Source of the DNA: Isoetes taiwanensis
Lineage: Eukaryota; Streptophyta; Lycopodiopsida; Isoetales; Isoetaceae
NCBI GenBank assembly: GCA_021234155.1
Contig: JAJEKV010000288.1
Span: forward strand, 340,268 to 404,267
Direction: 5' to 3'
DNA length: 64,000 bases
Shown: positions 54,340 through 64,000 of the stretch, piece by piece
Numbering within the stretch: position 1 is the first letter of the stretch
How the letters are laid out: every line of letters begins with the position of its first letter
Position numbers and translations under genes: made by a program
Notes under the pieces: generated by a model
What the model was told of the DNA's origin: nothing
Databases searched by the model: none
The model's input: the letters and a program-made list of their open reading frames with translations, nothing else

Positions 54340-55560
54340 CTCCATACGTAATGACGACGCAGGAGTTGCCTGAGCTAAAGAAGCAATTGCAGAGCTACCA
54401 CCTAGGCTTCATTAGGCCTAGCTGCCTCACCGCTTGGGAGCACCCATTCTTTTGTCAAGAAGAAGGATGGATCCTTGAGGATGTGCATAGACTATAGGCG
54501 CTTGAATAAGCACACCATTAAGAACAAGTATGCGCCCCAAGATCGACGAATTTGATGGATCAGCTTCAAGGAGCAAGGATCTTCCAAAATCGAATTTAAG
54601 GTCGCTATCATCAGATCCGATAAAGGAGGAAGATATCCATAAGACCGCCTTCAGTAACGCAGTATGGGCACTATGAGTTCACGTGAATGCCTTTCGCTTA
54701 TCGAATGTTTCCCGCCGACGCTCATGAGGCTCATGAACCACATCTTCGTGGAGTTTTGGACACCTTTGTGATTGTATTCTTTGACGACATTTTGGTGTAT
54801 AGCAGATCCCTTGAGGAGCACGCATAACACTTAAGGAGGGTGCTAGAGAAGTTGAAGAGGCACCGCTTGTAATGCCAAGTTGTCGGCGCCACTTCGCAAC
54901 GCAGAAGGTGGAATACCCGGGTCATGCGGATCTCGCCATAAGGAATCTCAACGGATCCCGCCAAGATTGAAGCCGCCATTTAGTGGCCGGCACCAAGAAT
55001 GTGCATGAGGTCGTAAGTTTTCTGCCAGTGGTACTACAGAAGTTCGTGGAAGAACTTTGCTAAGATAGCGCACCGCTAATCGCACTCGACAAGGGCGCAG
55101 AAGGTGAAAGATTGGGCGCAGCATTGGCACAAGAAAGCCCAAAAGGGGTTTGAATTGTTGAAAGAAGCCCCGACGACAAAGACTGCCTTGACCGCCGGAC
55201 CCAAAAAGACAAGCTTGTAGCAACAGATGCAGTAAGATAGCTACAAAAAGGTGCTTATGCAAGAAGAGCGGTGGTAGCGCATGACTCCGTGAAGATGAAC
55301 GACGCCAAGACGCCGCTTACCCAACCCATGATCGTGAATTGCTTATGTTGTCGTGGCATTAAGAATATGGAGGCACTATCTCTTGGGAAGGAAGTTCCAA
55401 TTGATACCGCACCATCGAGCCTCCAAGATGTGTTCACGCAACCACACCCTCAACTGAGGGCCGGAGGTGGATGGAGTTCCTCGAGGAATATGACTTTGAG
55501 ATAGTCTACAAGCCGGGAAACTCAATGTGGTAGCGGATGCGCTTTCAAGGCACCCCCCGA
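54340..55560 (+). pseudogene. Gypsy reverse transcriptase-RNase H
   Basis: [18 protein letters not shown] (~54480), then FFDDILVYS at ~54777-54803 (FDD catalytic pair), then PGHAD, DPAKIEAA. RNase H follows, ending in RWMEFLEEYDFEIVYKPG and ADALSR-like sequence (~55470-55550). Frames change often. Confidence 0.85.
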
Positions 55561-56700
55561 CAACTAGAGTGCATTGTAATGTAATTTCGACGCCTCCAAA
55601 TGACTTTGGTAAGAAGATTGAAGAGTCCTTGCCAACGGATGTGGATTTCGTGGAAGTATGGGCAAGCCTCTAAGGAGGCTAGAACAGATAAAGAGCGGAG
55701 ACCTTCAAGCATTATAAGAAGGAAGGCAACCTGTTATACCATAAGAACAAGTTGTGCGCACCAATCATCGTGTGTAAGGAAGTTGATCCTCCATGACACG
55801 CAAAACAGCCCAATAGCTGGCCATGTGGGATTCATGAAAACATATTTCAAAGTGCGCGCAGCAGCTATTATTGGCCAGGAATGAAGAAGCAAATAGCTCG
55901 CTACATCAAGGAATGTCACTTATGCCGCCAGACGGCGGAGCAGCAGCTTCAATTCCTGTGGGCATTAGAGCCACTAGCGTGCCAAACGCTAAGTGGGAGG
56001 TGATCAAAGATGGATTTCATCACAGGGTGGCTCCCAAGGACGGTAAGAGGGAAGGATGCCTTGATGGTAGTGGTCGCACAAGTTGTCGAAGATGGCACAC
56101 TTTGTGCCTTGCAAGACCACGTATACAAATTTATGGATACAAAGAAAGCTCTTCACCAAAGAGATCTTCAGCTTCATGGCATGCCAAGGGAGATTATATC
56201 CCACATGTGGACCCGGGTTCATGAGTGCATTTTGGCAAGACCTCTTTGGCGCATAATTCAGACCAAGCTATCCATGAGCACGGGCGATCATCCTCGACGG
56301 ATGGCCAAACGGAGCGACCAACAGATCTTAGAGGACATGCTACTTAAACTATGTCCGAATAAGCAAGGTATGTGGGAAGAATTTATTCACTTGGTGGAGT
56401 TTGCATACAATAGCACCAAGCGTGAATCGGCCCCAAATGTCGCCGCTTATGATCAACTACGGCTATCGCTGTTTAACCCGCATTAATTTGGCACAACCCC
56501 GTCAAAAGTGGAAGTTTCGCAGCCAGATGTTGGCCGATATGCAAAGCAGCCTTGTGGAAGAGGTTCGAGGGTATCTACGGGGCACCAAGAAGTCGACAAA
56601 AGAGCATCACGACAAGCATCGCAACAGTCGAGAGTTCAAAGTTGGAGATGATGTATGGCTCAAGATCAAGGTGAAGCAGTGCTAAGCTCGTGGATCGGAA
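55561..56700 (+). pseudogene. Gypsy integrase
   Basis: HDTQNSPIAGHVGFMKTYF and ECHLCRQTAEQQ form the HHCC zinc site (~55790-55945). MDFITGWLPRT (~56010) carries the first Asp. HPRRMAKRSDQQILEDML is a shifted form of the DGQTERxN block, followed by WEEFIHLVEFAYNST. The GDDVWLKIK segment (~56645) is the C-terminal SH3-like start. Confidence 0.8.
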
Positions 56701-56799
56701 TTGCAAGAAGCTTGCTCCAAGGTGGGCTGGACCATCGTAATAATTAAGAGAGTAGGTAATCAATCCTACAAGTTAGATTTGCCAAAGACACCTAAAGAT

Positions 56800-57110
56800 T
56801 CATAAGGTCTTCCATGTGAGTTTGTTGAAGAAGCACACTCCAAATCCGCATTTAAGTCTTGGACACTCCAACGTTGTTGGAAATGATGGAGGAGCACCGG
56901 AAATAGTTCCGTAATTGATTCTTGATAAAGCTTTCAAGAAAACGAGGAGATGAGAATTCCTCCAAAGATTTGGTCAAGGAAACACTTGCCGCTGGAAGAC
57001 GCGACATGGGTACTTAAGAAGGACTTAGTAAAACAAGCATCTACGCTTTATGGAGCAATGGGACGGCAAGGTCATCTCCCAAGAAATCGCCTGCATGTCG
57101 ATTTGTGTAG
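56800..57110 (+). pseudogene. Gypsy C-terminal chromodomain-like segment
   Basis: HKVFHVSLLKKHTPNP ends the integrase. After shifts ILDKAFKKTRR and HLPLEDATWVLKKDLVKQ follow, matching the chromodomain-like pattern ILD..-KxxR...WK-LP-EDATW. The first aromatic-cage residues are not evident. Chromodomains target integration to modified H3. Confidence 0.55.
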
Positions 57111-57974
57111 GCTAATTCTTGTGTAGTTAGGATTAATTCACGATGCCACCTATGCTTGGTATGGGTCGCATGTGTTGTTACCGATGATGAGACCACTACG
57201 GTGATCTCTAGGGCGTGGTGTAATGTCAATGTAGGCATGACCGCTGCTCGCTTGGGCGAAAGTGGAAGGTAGATTAGAAAGTCTACTGCCCCACGGAAGT
57301 AGACGCACCCCGAGAGAAAGGAGGTCATTAAGGAATGCATCGATAGGAAAAGCACCTCTAGCCCCATATATGCTTTGATAGGAGGAATCAGGCCTTCACG
57401 CCCATATACGGAAGGACCTATCCTCCACGCCTGGCAACTAGGGTGTAGGCATGAGCGCATATAGGCATATAGGCTACCGCCTCCACGGCCATAATGGAAG
57501 ATTCACCCTCTTCCCACGGGAGATTAGCCATGCATCCATGTAGATAGGTGGGGTGGTCACCATATAACCAAAATTTATTAAATAATTAAAATGGTACTAA
57601 CGTAGTATCGACCAAGCAGCCAATAGAGCACCGAGAGGGCAAGGAGGTCGAAGCTAATAAGACTTGCAACACAAATTTTGTTGGAATGTGTTGCAAGGAA
57701 CTAAGAGTACCCTAACAATAATAATAGATATAAAATGTTGAAATTTTGTCTAACTTAATGTCATAATAACGAGATAGTGAATAACTTGTTTAATAATGTT
57801 ATGAATTGATAAGTATTCCAAAGTATGATGACGTAATAATGTTCTAAAAATATTACCTTAGGGTAATCTTGGTAAATGTATAACCATTATAGTGTATGCA
57901 TCACGCTGATTGCGCATTGGGTTAGAAAGATCCCAAGGTGGAGACTCCACCATGTCATGGACAAAGATCATTTC
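57111..57974 (+). other. Gypsy 3' untranslated region
   Basis: No ORF with a motif; sequence between the chromodomain-like stop and the polypurine tract. Confidence 0.5.
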
Positions 57975-57986
57975 AAGGTGGGAGAA
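57975..57986 (+). promoter_or_regulatory. Gypsy polypurine tract
   Basis: AAGGTGGGAGAA immediately precedes TGACG of the 3' LTR, as expected for the plus-strand primer. Confidence 0.75.
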
Positions 57987-59546
57987 TGACGTTCCAAAGA
58001 CAAAGATACGGTCCCGTAACGATATCCGCATCGCCTCGCCACGCCAGACACGCCACCCGACCGACGCGGTACGCCGACGATAGCCGTAAGTAGCCCTAGG
58101 GCAACTTGCTAGGTATGTTCACATGTTATTAATGTGTACTTATGCACATTAATGTGGGCACACTTTTCCATGTAGGCATATTTTGCCACCTAGCCATTAA
58201 TGGCAAGTGGGCCCTTTCCAATTATCCCACATGCCAAAAGGGCTAATTGGAAACCCTAGCCCTAACCCCATGTCTATTTAGGTAGGGAAACCCTAACTTG
58301 CTAGTTTTCGGCCCATAGGGTTTTAGAGCTCGCTTTGGCTGCCCTGTGAGCCAAAACCGCCTCCCTAGACGCCCAAGCCGCTTAATCGCACCATCAGCTT
58401 TTCCTGAACCGATCAGCTCGCTGGAATGGTTGAACTTAGGTCGAGGAGCCACCCAAGGATCAGTATTTGGTCAATTTAATAGCTTAAACCGCCTTCTAGT
58501 CATAGAACCAAGAAGTTTAGACTATTAAATTGCCCATAGCAGCCTATCTAGATCTTTAGATCTTAGACACTAACTAAAGAACCTAACTCTATGATATAGA
58601 TTAGATCTAGTTCTTTAGTTCTTCCGTGGATATATATGGATGATGTATCTCTCGTGGAACTCCCTTGTATTGGGAAGGGGGTAGAGGCCCTAAGGCTTTG
58701 TAGTTGATGCTCCTAGAGTAGCCTCTCTAGCACATCGTAAATTCGGCCCCGGTGCAAGAACCACGGGTTGTGGGTGAAGGGGCCGACCGGGCTAAGAAGG
58801 AGGTTCATGTCCCGACTCTTGAACGATCCATCCTCCGTGTGTAAAGCCTACCAGTGGATCATTGTGACTAGGTCTAATGGCTTACCACCGAAAGTGCGGT
58901 AAGGCATGGACTCGACACCCGCGGAAGTGGTGTACACTTTCCCTGGGTTCAATGAACACGGGCAAAGGGGCCTCTAGTCACCTTGAGTCAAGATGCGCAT
59001 CTCTCGGGGAGTGATCCCTTCCTGCCCCATCGGAATCGGGAGGATGAGACTCCAGAATAGCCCTTCTGGCTATGCATCCGCTGGCTACGCCGTGTCCCGA
59101 CACTTTTCAGCCTACTCGCAAAGTGTGCACGTGAGGGGCGGATGGAGTGGGACAACCCTATGCCATGTTCTTATGCCAACCAAATCCATTGCCATGAATT
59201 GGCCTCAAGAATGAACTTCGAGACCCAAGCCGCCACCCTCCCTTCGAAGTCCGAGCCTTGGGTAGAGTTTCCATATGTATGATGCCGATCATTGTTTATG
59301 CAGATGTTGATGCACCACCTTCGGGTGGATGGAGGATTATGTTGTATAATCGACATGTATGTTTGCGCCTGCAGCCCAGGGTAGGCCCCGAGGGAGATAG
59401 GGTAGAATGACACCTTCACTCTTCCCCACCGACTCAAGTACGGGTGCAAAGGACATGTGGAGGGCCCTCAGACGGTGGAACCGGTATGGGGAGAACTCCT
59501 GTTTGTATACCTGCGGAGAGCACCGATGCGAGTAGGGGACGCCACA
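57987..59546 (+). repeat. Gypsy 3' LTR
   Basis: 1560 bp, TG...CA, aligned throughout with the 5' LTR; followed by ATATT target duplication. Confidence 0.93.
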
Positions 59547-59551
59547 ATATT

Positions 59552-59718
59552 GCTATTCGGCCATCATTTTATACGCCAGTAGTAAAAAGCGGAAGATTAA
59601 GTTGGAGTATGTACATACCGAAACACAAAGTTGTGTATATATTTACCAAACCATTGCAGGGCGTTAGTTTTGAAGAATTACCATATTTTGGGAGTTCAAG
59701 TGTTGGCATGAGGGGGAG
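59552..59718 (+). pseudogene. Copia RNase H C-terminus, continued
   Basis: After the gypsy insertion the copia frame resumes (VVYIFTKPLQGVSFEELPYF), then a polypurine tract GAGGGGGAG before the 3' LTR. Confidence 0.8.
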
Positions 59719-59945
59719 TGTTAGAATATTGAGTATTGAACTTGTAAAATATTATCAACATGCATTAGATTGCATGCATGTACATGCATTACGCGATGCA
59801 CGATGTGATTGCATGCACAACACTTGTATAGTATGCATGTGCATTGAGATTTATTCATTGTATATATATTGATGTGAATAAAGAAGGAAGTGTCTTGGTT
59901 TGGTGAAGCATCTTGTTTATTGCTCTACACTGCCTATTCTTTACA
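59719..59945 (+). repeat. Copia 3' LTR
   Basis: 227 bp, TGTTAG...TTTACA; followed by GTGGC target duplication. Confidence 0.93.
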
Positions 59946-59950
59946 GTGGC

Positions 59951-60588
59951 TATATTTCTATGTTTATTTATTCTTTATGCCGGATTCCATCCACAATCAC
60001 AGATGCAAAGGCAGATACCTCCAAAAATTACGCCTTTATTCAGATCTGCATCCTTATTCAGATCTGCAAATCCTCATTCAGAGATGAGCCTGTAAATTAA
60101 ACAAGAGAGCTGTCCTCTCGCTACCCGAGAGCCCAAGTAATCGCCTCGATCAATCCCGTGAATCTTTCTTCGCCACGCGATCCGACATCGGGCTTCTAAA
60201 ATGGATCTTTGTGAATCATCTGCTTCAAACTCCCATGACTTCCTTTCTAATCATTTAATCTTCAACAACCGCTTAATCTCATGTGCCCACGTAGGCTGGA
60301 TTCGCCTAGCAGCGCGACCTTACATGAATGCCATAGCCAGACATCTTATATCAAGGATAGGTTTTGTATGTATTTTTCAAAACTTTTGTATGTACTTTTT
60401 TAAAATACGTGTTTTGAAAGTATAAAATATATTTTTAGTAGTTTCATATGTTAACCCAAAAAATTCCAAATTCAAACGCCTCCTTCGTGGCATAGATGTA
60501 TAGAAATTACAATAAATGCCTCGATGTTACACCGGACGCCACATTTAAGGGCCGCTAGCTTAACCAATTTTCAGGCACACCCTTTCTA
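59951..60588. other. Unassigned sequence right of copia insertion
   Basis: A 74-codon ORF (60201-60425) has no motif. TTATTCAGATCTGCA occurs as a short tandem array at ~60035-60080 with a third degenerate copy. Confidence 0.3.
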
Positions 60589-61176
60589 GTGTGGTTGCGA
60601 ATTTGCAGAAGGGCGGACGTGTTCCAAAATTTTGTGGCAGCCGCATTAGGGAAAAACGTGGTAGGGCATCAAAATGTGGCAAACGCATTGTGTAGGCTTA
60701 TGGTCGCAACGTTGTGGCCACATCTTTGTCTCGTTGCGGCCATGCAGCCGCCCTTGTGGTCGCTGCTTTTGATATTTTGCGGCCGCGCTGCTGTTTATAA
60801 AAGAGGCACAACTATGACGCTTTTCACCGCATGCACCCCAAATGCTGATTGCCTTTTCTTCCTCTCCTTCCCACTTCTCCCCACCCTTTTTCTTCTTCGC
60901 TTTTTTCTCCTCGATCGTAGCATTTTAGGGTCCATTGAGTTGTATGAGCCGGCCGGGCTTGGCTCCACGCTGATTTATTCCAAAGGCGCCATAGAGCTTA
61001 GGCCGCTTTTTGACTATGTGAGCTCGTGGATCAAGGTCGACATTTTAGGATTCACGCTTATGTCGCCCTCACCGCCTTTGCATTACCGCGGAGCTGCCCA
61101 AAGAGTCGCTTTATGGTGCGCGGATGTCGCCTTGATGATGCTTCAAGATCATTTTATGCTAATATGCTCTCGCTAA
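60589..61176 (+). CDS. Hypothetical ORF, weak
   Basis: 195 open codons, the longest in the right flank. Its first 65 codons run through a repetitive GTGGC/GCGGC-rich stretch and its middle through a pyrimidine tract (FFLSFPLLPTLFLLRFFLL), so openness may be compositional. The C-terminal third (LYEPAGLGSTLIYSKGAIEL) looks more protein-like. No family recognised. Confidence 0.2.
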   Translation: MWLRICRRADVFQNFVAAALGKNVVGHQNVANALCRLMVATLWPHLCLVAAMQPPLWSLLLIFCGRAAVYKRGTTMTLFTACTPNADCLFFLSFPLLPTLFLLRFFLLDRSILGSIELYEPAGLGSTLIYSKGAIELRPLFDYVSSWIKVDILGFTLMSPSPPLHYRGAAQRVALWCADVALMMLQDHFMLICSR

Positions 61177-62208
61177 GCTAACAAAGAGTATGTACAATGT
61201 CCATTATTAAATAGAAGGTTGGAGGATACAATGGCAAGCACTTGAATGGTATGTAAGGTTGTAAGTGGTGACCTTTATGGCATCGCCAAAATGTCTATAG
61301 ATTAGTAACATTTGACCAGTCGATCAAGTCATCCTTGGACCATAAGTACCAATGGGCATCCAGAAGGAACCTTAGGACAAAATGAGATATACGCTTATAG
61401 ATGTATTTGTATAGTATTTTTGTATGTGTCTTTTGGTTCATGTCTTTTCACATGGACAAAAGGCCACAATTTTGTACATTTTGTTAGCTTGGTTTAAGAG
61501 ATGTAGTTTAGGTATCGTGTTGTCTTCATGAATGCTTCTCTTGTTCCTTGTTCATTACATAACTTTCCTCGTAAGCCGTGGCAACCGAACCATATAGACC
61601 AAGAGGACCAAAAATAACAATCAATGAACTTTAATAATAGGCCCATAGTTGGTCCTTTTTTATTGTTGTTGTACCAAAAAAAAAAAAACAAAAATTTAGC
61701 ACGCTGCTTCATCCGAGCGGTGGTTTTTGCATGAGACCGGTCATACGGCTATTCAAGTCCGGGCGACGGGTTGCGGGTGCTCATGATGAAGGGCTCTAAA
61801 ATGCACATTAAATCCTCCTTTCAATTCCTTCTAATCATACCAAAATTCTCGAAGCTTAGAAGGTGCATCGCTTTTTAGGTTCATTTGAAATGCGCCTTGT
61901 TTTCTTTTTGTGTGATCAAGGATGGATTACACCTTTAAGAAGGTGCAAAAAATCTGAATTTATTTCCTTGAGTGGGAGCATGAATTCTGCCATTTTTTTA
62001 AGCTTCCAAACCGCCGATTTAGTAGTAATTCTCCGCTTTTGTGGTTTGTCTTTAGTGGGAAGGAAGTCAAAACAATTGAAGTTGAGGATGTATCAAAATC
62101 AAAATGGCCACAATTTTGGAAGTGTCCCCTTGAAAATGAAAAAAAAAATTAAGATCAACAAAGTCTAACTAGTTTTCTGGGGTGGAATTGGCAGAAATGG
62201 GCCATCAA
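61177..62208. other. Unassigned; A run at 61676-61690
   Basis: GTTGTTGTACC followed by an A run at ~61676 resembles a poly(A)-tailed plus-strand retroposon end. No coding motif upstream. Confidence 0.3.
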
Positions 62209-63465
62209 ATGAACATAGTGTCATTGAACTTTGGGGCATCAAAGGCCCCCTAAAGAGGAAAAGGGCCTTAATTGCTCTAAAAGAAATTAAAGTAGATATA
62301 ATACTCTTTGCAGATAATGACTTCCTCTTTTTTTGAGTTTTCCAATTTAGGAAATTGGATATTTTCTAATGGGGTTTGATCCGTCCCCAAAGAATGGCAC
62401 TAAAGGTGGTATTTGTATTGCTTGGAGTAGGCTTAGAAAGTTAGGCTCCTTTTCCCATCCCTCCGCAGATGGCAAGTCTGTATTTTTGGAGATAGAAAAC
62501 GAGCAAGTAGGCATTATCAATGTCTATGCTTCTACTCTCAAGACAGAGAGAGAAAAGCTGGAAAGACATGATGACATACAAGGGCGAGTATCAAAGAACC
62601 GGATTTTAAGTGGAGACTTTAACAACACCCCTTCTTGGGAGCGTATGTAGGAAAAAGATCAATATGTCCAAAGCAGAGAGATTGCAATGGAATAAACTTG
62701 TGCAACAATTTCTTATATTATGCCTCCCTTCCAATTCATATCCTGAGTAATAAGAGGAAAGGATCCGATAGGGTATATTGCCTCCGGATAGATATTATAC
62801 CAAAAATATATACCCTTGTAGGATGGGATAATTTGACTATTAGTAATGATCAGAGTAATTCTATATCGTAATTACTTTCCTCAAATTTTAGATAATGAAG
62901 TCCGCTTCCTCGTAAAAGGTTTATCGATACACCTTTTAAGTTTAATACTACCTCCTTGCATGCTTTGAATGTCATGGACCAATGAAGGAGTTCATAAGCG
63001 TAACTAAACAGCATCAAAAACCGGATCAAACTATGGGGCAAGGATTGAGTAAAAAAAAAGGCGTGAAAAAAAAAATGAGGTATATTTGGAAATAAAAGAG
63101 ATCAGACAAAATCTCTTTCAAGATAAAGCTAATGTGCTCCTACAAATGAAGAAAACTCTAGAGAGGAAGGTCAAATTGATTGAGGAGCATGAGGCAAAGA
63201 GCTTAGCAATCAAAAGCAAAAGTCTCAGATATCAATTAGTGGATGATTGCAGCTCTAAGTTCTTCTTCGAGCTGCCAAAAATAGGCTAATGAATAATGGG
63301 ATAATAACACTACAGGATGACAATCAACAAGATCTATCCAAGCAGGAAGATATTCATAATTTGTTCTATTGTAAGTACAAAGAGCTTTTTGCTGCAAAAC
63401 ATATAGACAATTGTCATATGATGGAATTCTTTTTGATTATCTTGGTCCCAAGGATGAGCCTATTA
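62209..63465 (+). pseudogene. L1 LINE ORF2 endonuclease relic
   Basis: MNIVSLNFGASKAP at 62209 parallels MKIITWNVRGIKGP of the L1 at 35429. GLMGFDPSP..KGGICIAWSRL, VGIINVYAST and LSGDFNNTPSWE (endonuclease GDFN) follow. Then a linker ETLERKVKLIEEHEAKSLAIKSK matches IEESEAKSYAIKCK of the 32-35 kb LINE, then SKFFFE. It is broken by stops and cut before RT by another LINE at 63467. Confidence 0.75.
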
Positions 63466-63466
63466 G

Positions 63467-64000
63467 AATAGAATAGAATAGAATAGTTTTTTTAACGTCC
63501 ACTCGGAGACCAATAGGTCATGGGACCCATATTAATGGGCTAGTACAATCATTACTACTAGATTAAAAAAAACCGGGCGGCCAAAGGTTTTCAAGGGAAA
63601 ACCTTTGGCAAGAATGATGATACTAGACAAGTTTTAGATAATGACCACCGAGGGTTCAAGAATTGCAGACGCTTATCTAGAACCCTCAAGTATGTATAAT
63701 GCCAAGTCATGCAATGCATGGTGCGCCGAGAAGTTGTGGAAGTGGAATGGAATGCTAAGGTCTAAAAAATGAGTCCGACTATCTCAAAAGCGTGGCAACT
63801 CAAAAAGAGTATGGCTTTCATCTTCAATAACTCAGAATCGGGCAACGCACATAGTCTTCGCCTGGCTCACGGCAATTGGCGGCCGCCCTATCTACCTCGC
63901 TTAACTGTAGACTGTGGGACCCCGTATAATTGATGTAATAACTTGAAGATGGACAACTTCCGGCAATTCCACTTGAGGCTGAGATTTTAGGAGTCATAAA
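63467..64000 (-). mobile_element. LINE 3' end with (CTATT)n tail, continuing past window
   Basis: (AATAG)n then TTTTTTAACGTCCACTCGGAGACCAATAGGTCATGGGACCCATA matches 28292 onward in the same orientation through the zinc-knuckle-coding region. It is a second, diverged copy inserted into the L1 relic. Confidence 0.75.

Larger units (their letters stand above)
46310..59551 (+). mobile_element. 13.2-kb Ty3/gypsy retrotransposon nested in copia RNase H
   Basis: The element spans 46315-59546, flanked by ATATT at 46310-46314 and 59547-59551. LTRs are 1554 and 1560 bp. PBS and polypurine tract are present. Order gag-PR-RT-RH-INT-chromodomain-like shows gypsy. Between PBS and gag lie ~4.4 kb with two TATA/hairpin modules and extra ORFs. 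All coding regions carry numerous small shifts. Confidence 0.93.
42090..59950 (+). mobile_element. Complete Ty1/copia retrotransposon, split by a gypsy insertion
   Basis: LTRs of 227 bp at 42095-42321 and 59719-59945 (both TGTTAGAATATTGAG...TTCTTTACA) are flanked by GTGGC on both sides (42090-42094, 59946-59950). A PBS follows the 5' LTR and a polypurine tract (GAGGGGGAG) precedes the 3' LTR. Domain order gag-PR-INT-RT-RH defines copia. Own length without the insertion is 4614 bp. The frame has many breaks, so it is non-autonomous as read. Confidence 0.93.

Overview
The window reads as nuclear DNA of a land plant, most likely a non-seed plant (bryophyte, lycophyte or fern; the sequence does not settle which). 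The evidence is an intron-containing ETR-type ethylene receptor, plant-type L1 LINEs with a DUF4283-like ORF1, Ty1/copia and Ty3/gypsy elements primed by initiator tRNA-Met, a U6 snRNA relic and MITEs. Ordinary genes are rare; most of the 64 kb is transposable elements, often nested. I ran no searches: family calls come from motifs read by eye.

Layout. 1-2 kb: foldback, minus-strand LTR/PBS relic, LINE tails. 2.6-5.6 kb: ethylene receptor (minus strand) with GAF, kinase-like and receiver modules, but with two one-base frame breaks. 6.9-7.3 kb: possible small secreted protein gene. 8-9.5 kb: MITE with a 9-bp target-site duplication, a second TIR element, and a U6-LINE chimera. 9.9-17 kb: possible trihelix-like ORF, LINE and gypsy fragments, a purine-rich tract, a minisatellite. 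17.97-18.52 kb: long foldback just upstream of a split, decayed reverse-transcriptase gene (18.57-24.79 kb) of Penelope-like/rvt-like appearance. 26-30 kb: LINE fragments and a noncoding repeat cluster. 30.7-38.6 kb: nearly full-length L1 LINE (minus strand) with ORF1 and ORF2, an upstream small ORF, and a third ORF whose ATG overlaps the ORF2 stop. 39.2-41.1 kb: second copy of the noncoding repeat cluster.

42.1-59.9 kb is a nested pair. A complete copia element (227-bp LTRs, 5-bp TSD GTGGC) is split in its RNase H region by a 13.2-kb gypsy element (LTRs of 1554 and 1560 bp, TSD ATATT, tRNA-Met-like PBS, polypurine tract). The gypsy element has about 4.4 kb of extra sequence between the PBS and gag. 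It holds two modules, each with two related about 67-bp hairpins, a TATA box and an ORF. The first ORF begins MARTKQIAR, almost the first nine residues of histone H3. The element also has a chromodomain-like C-terminus after integrase. 60-64 kb: unassigned sequence, an L1 endonuclease relic and another minus-strand LINE tail.

Most candidate systems are selfish elements: the gypsy element with a possible H3-tail mimic, the L1 with a third ORF, and the split RT gene. One-base frame breaks occur across nearly all long reading frames, including the receptor, and the two gypsy LTRs differ mainly by small changes at GC-rich spots. Some breaks may therefore be assembly errors rather than true mutations.
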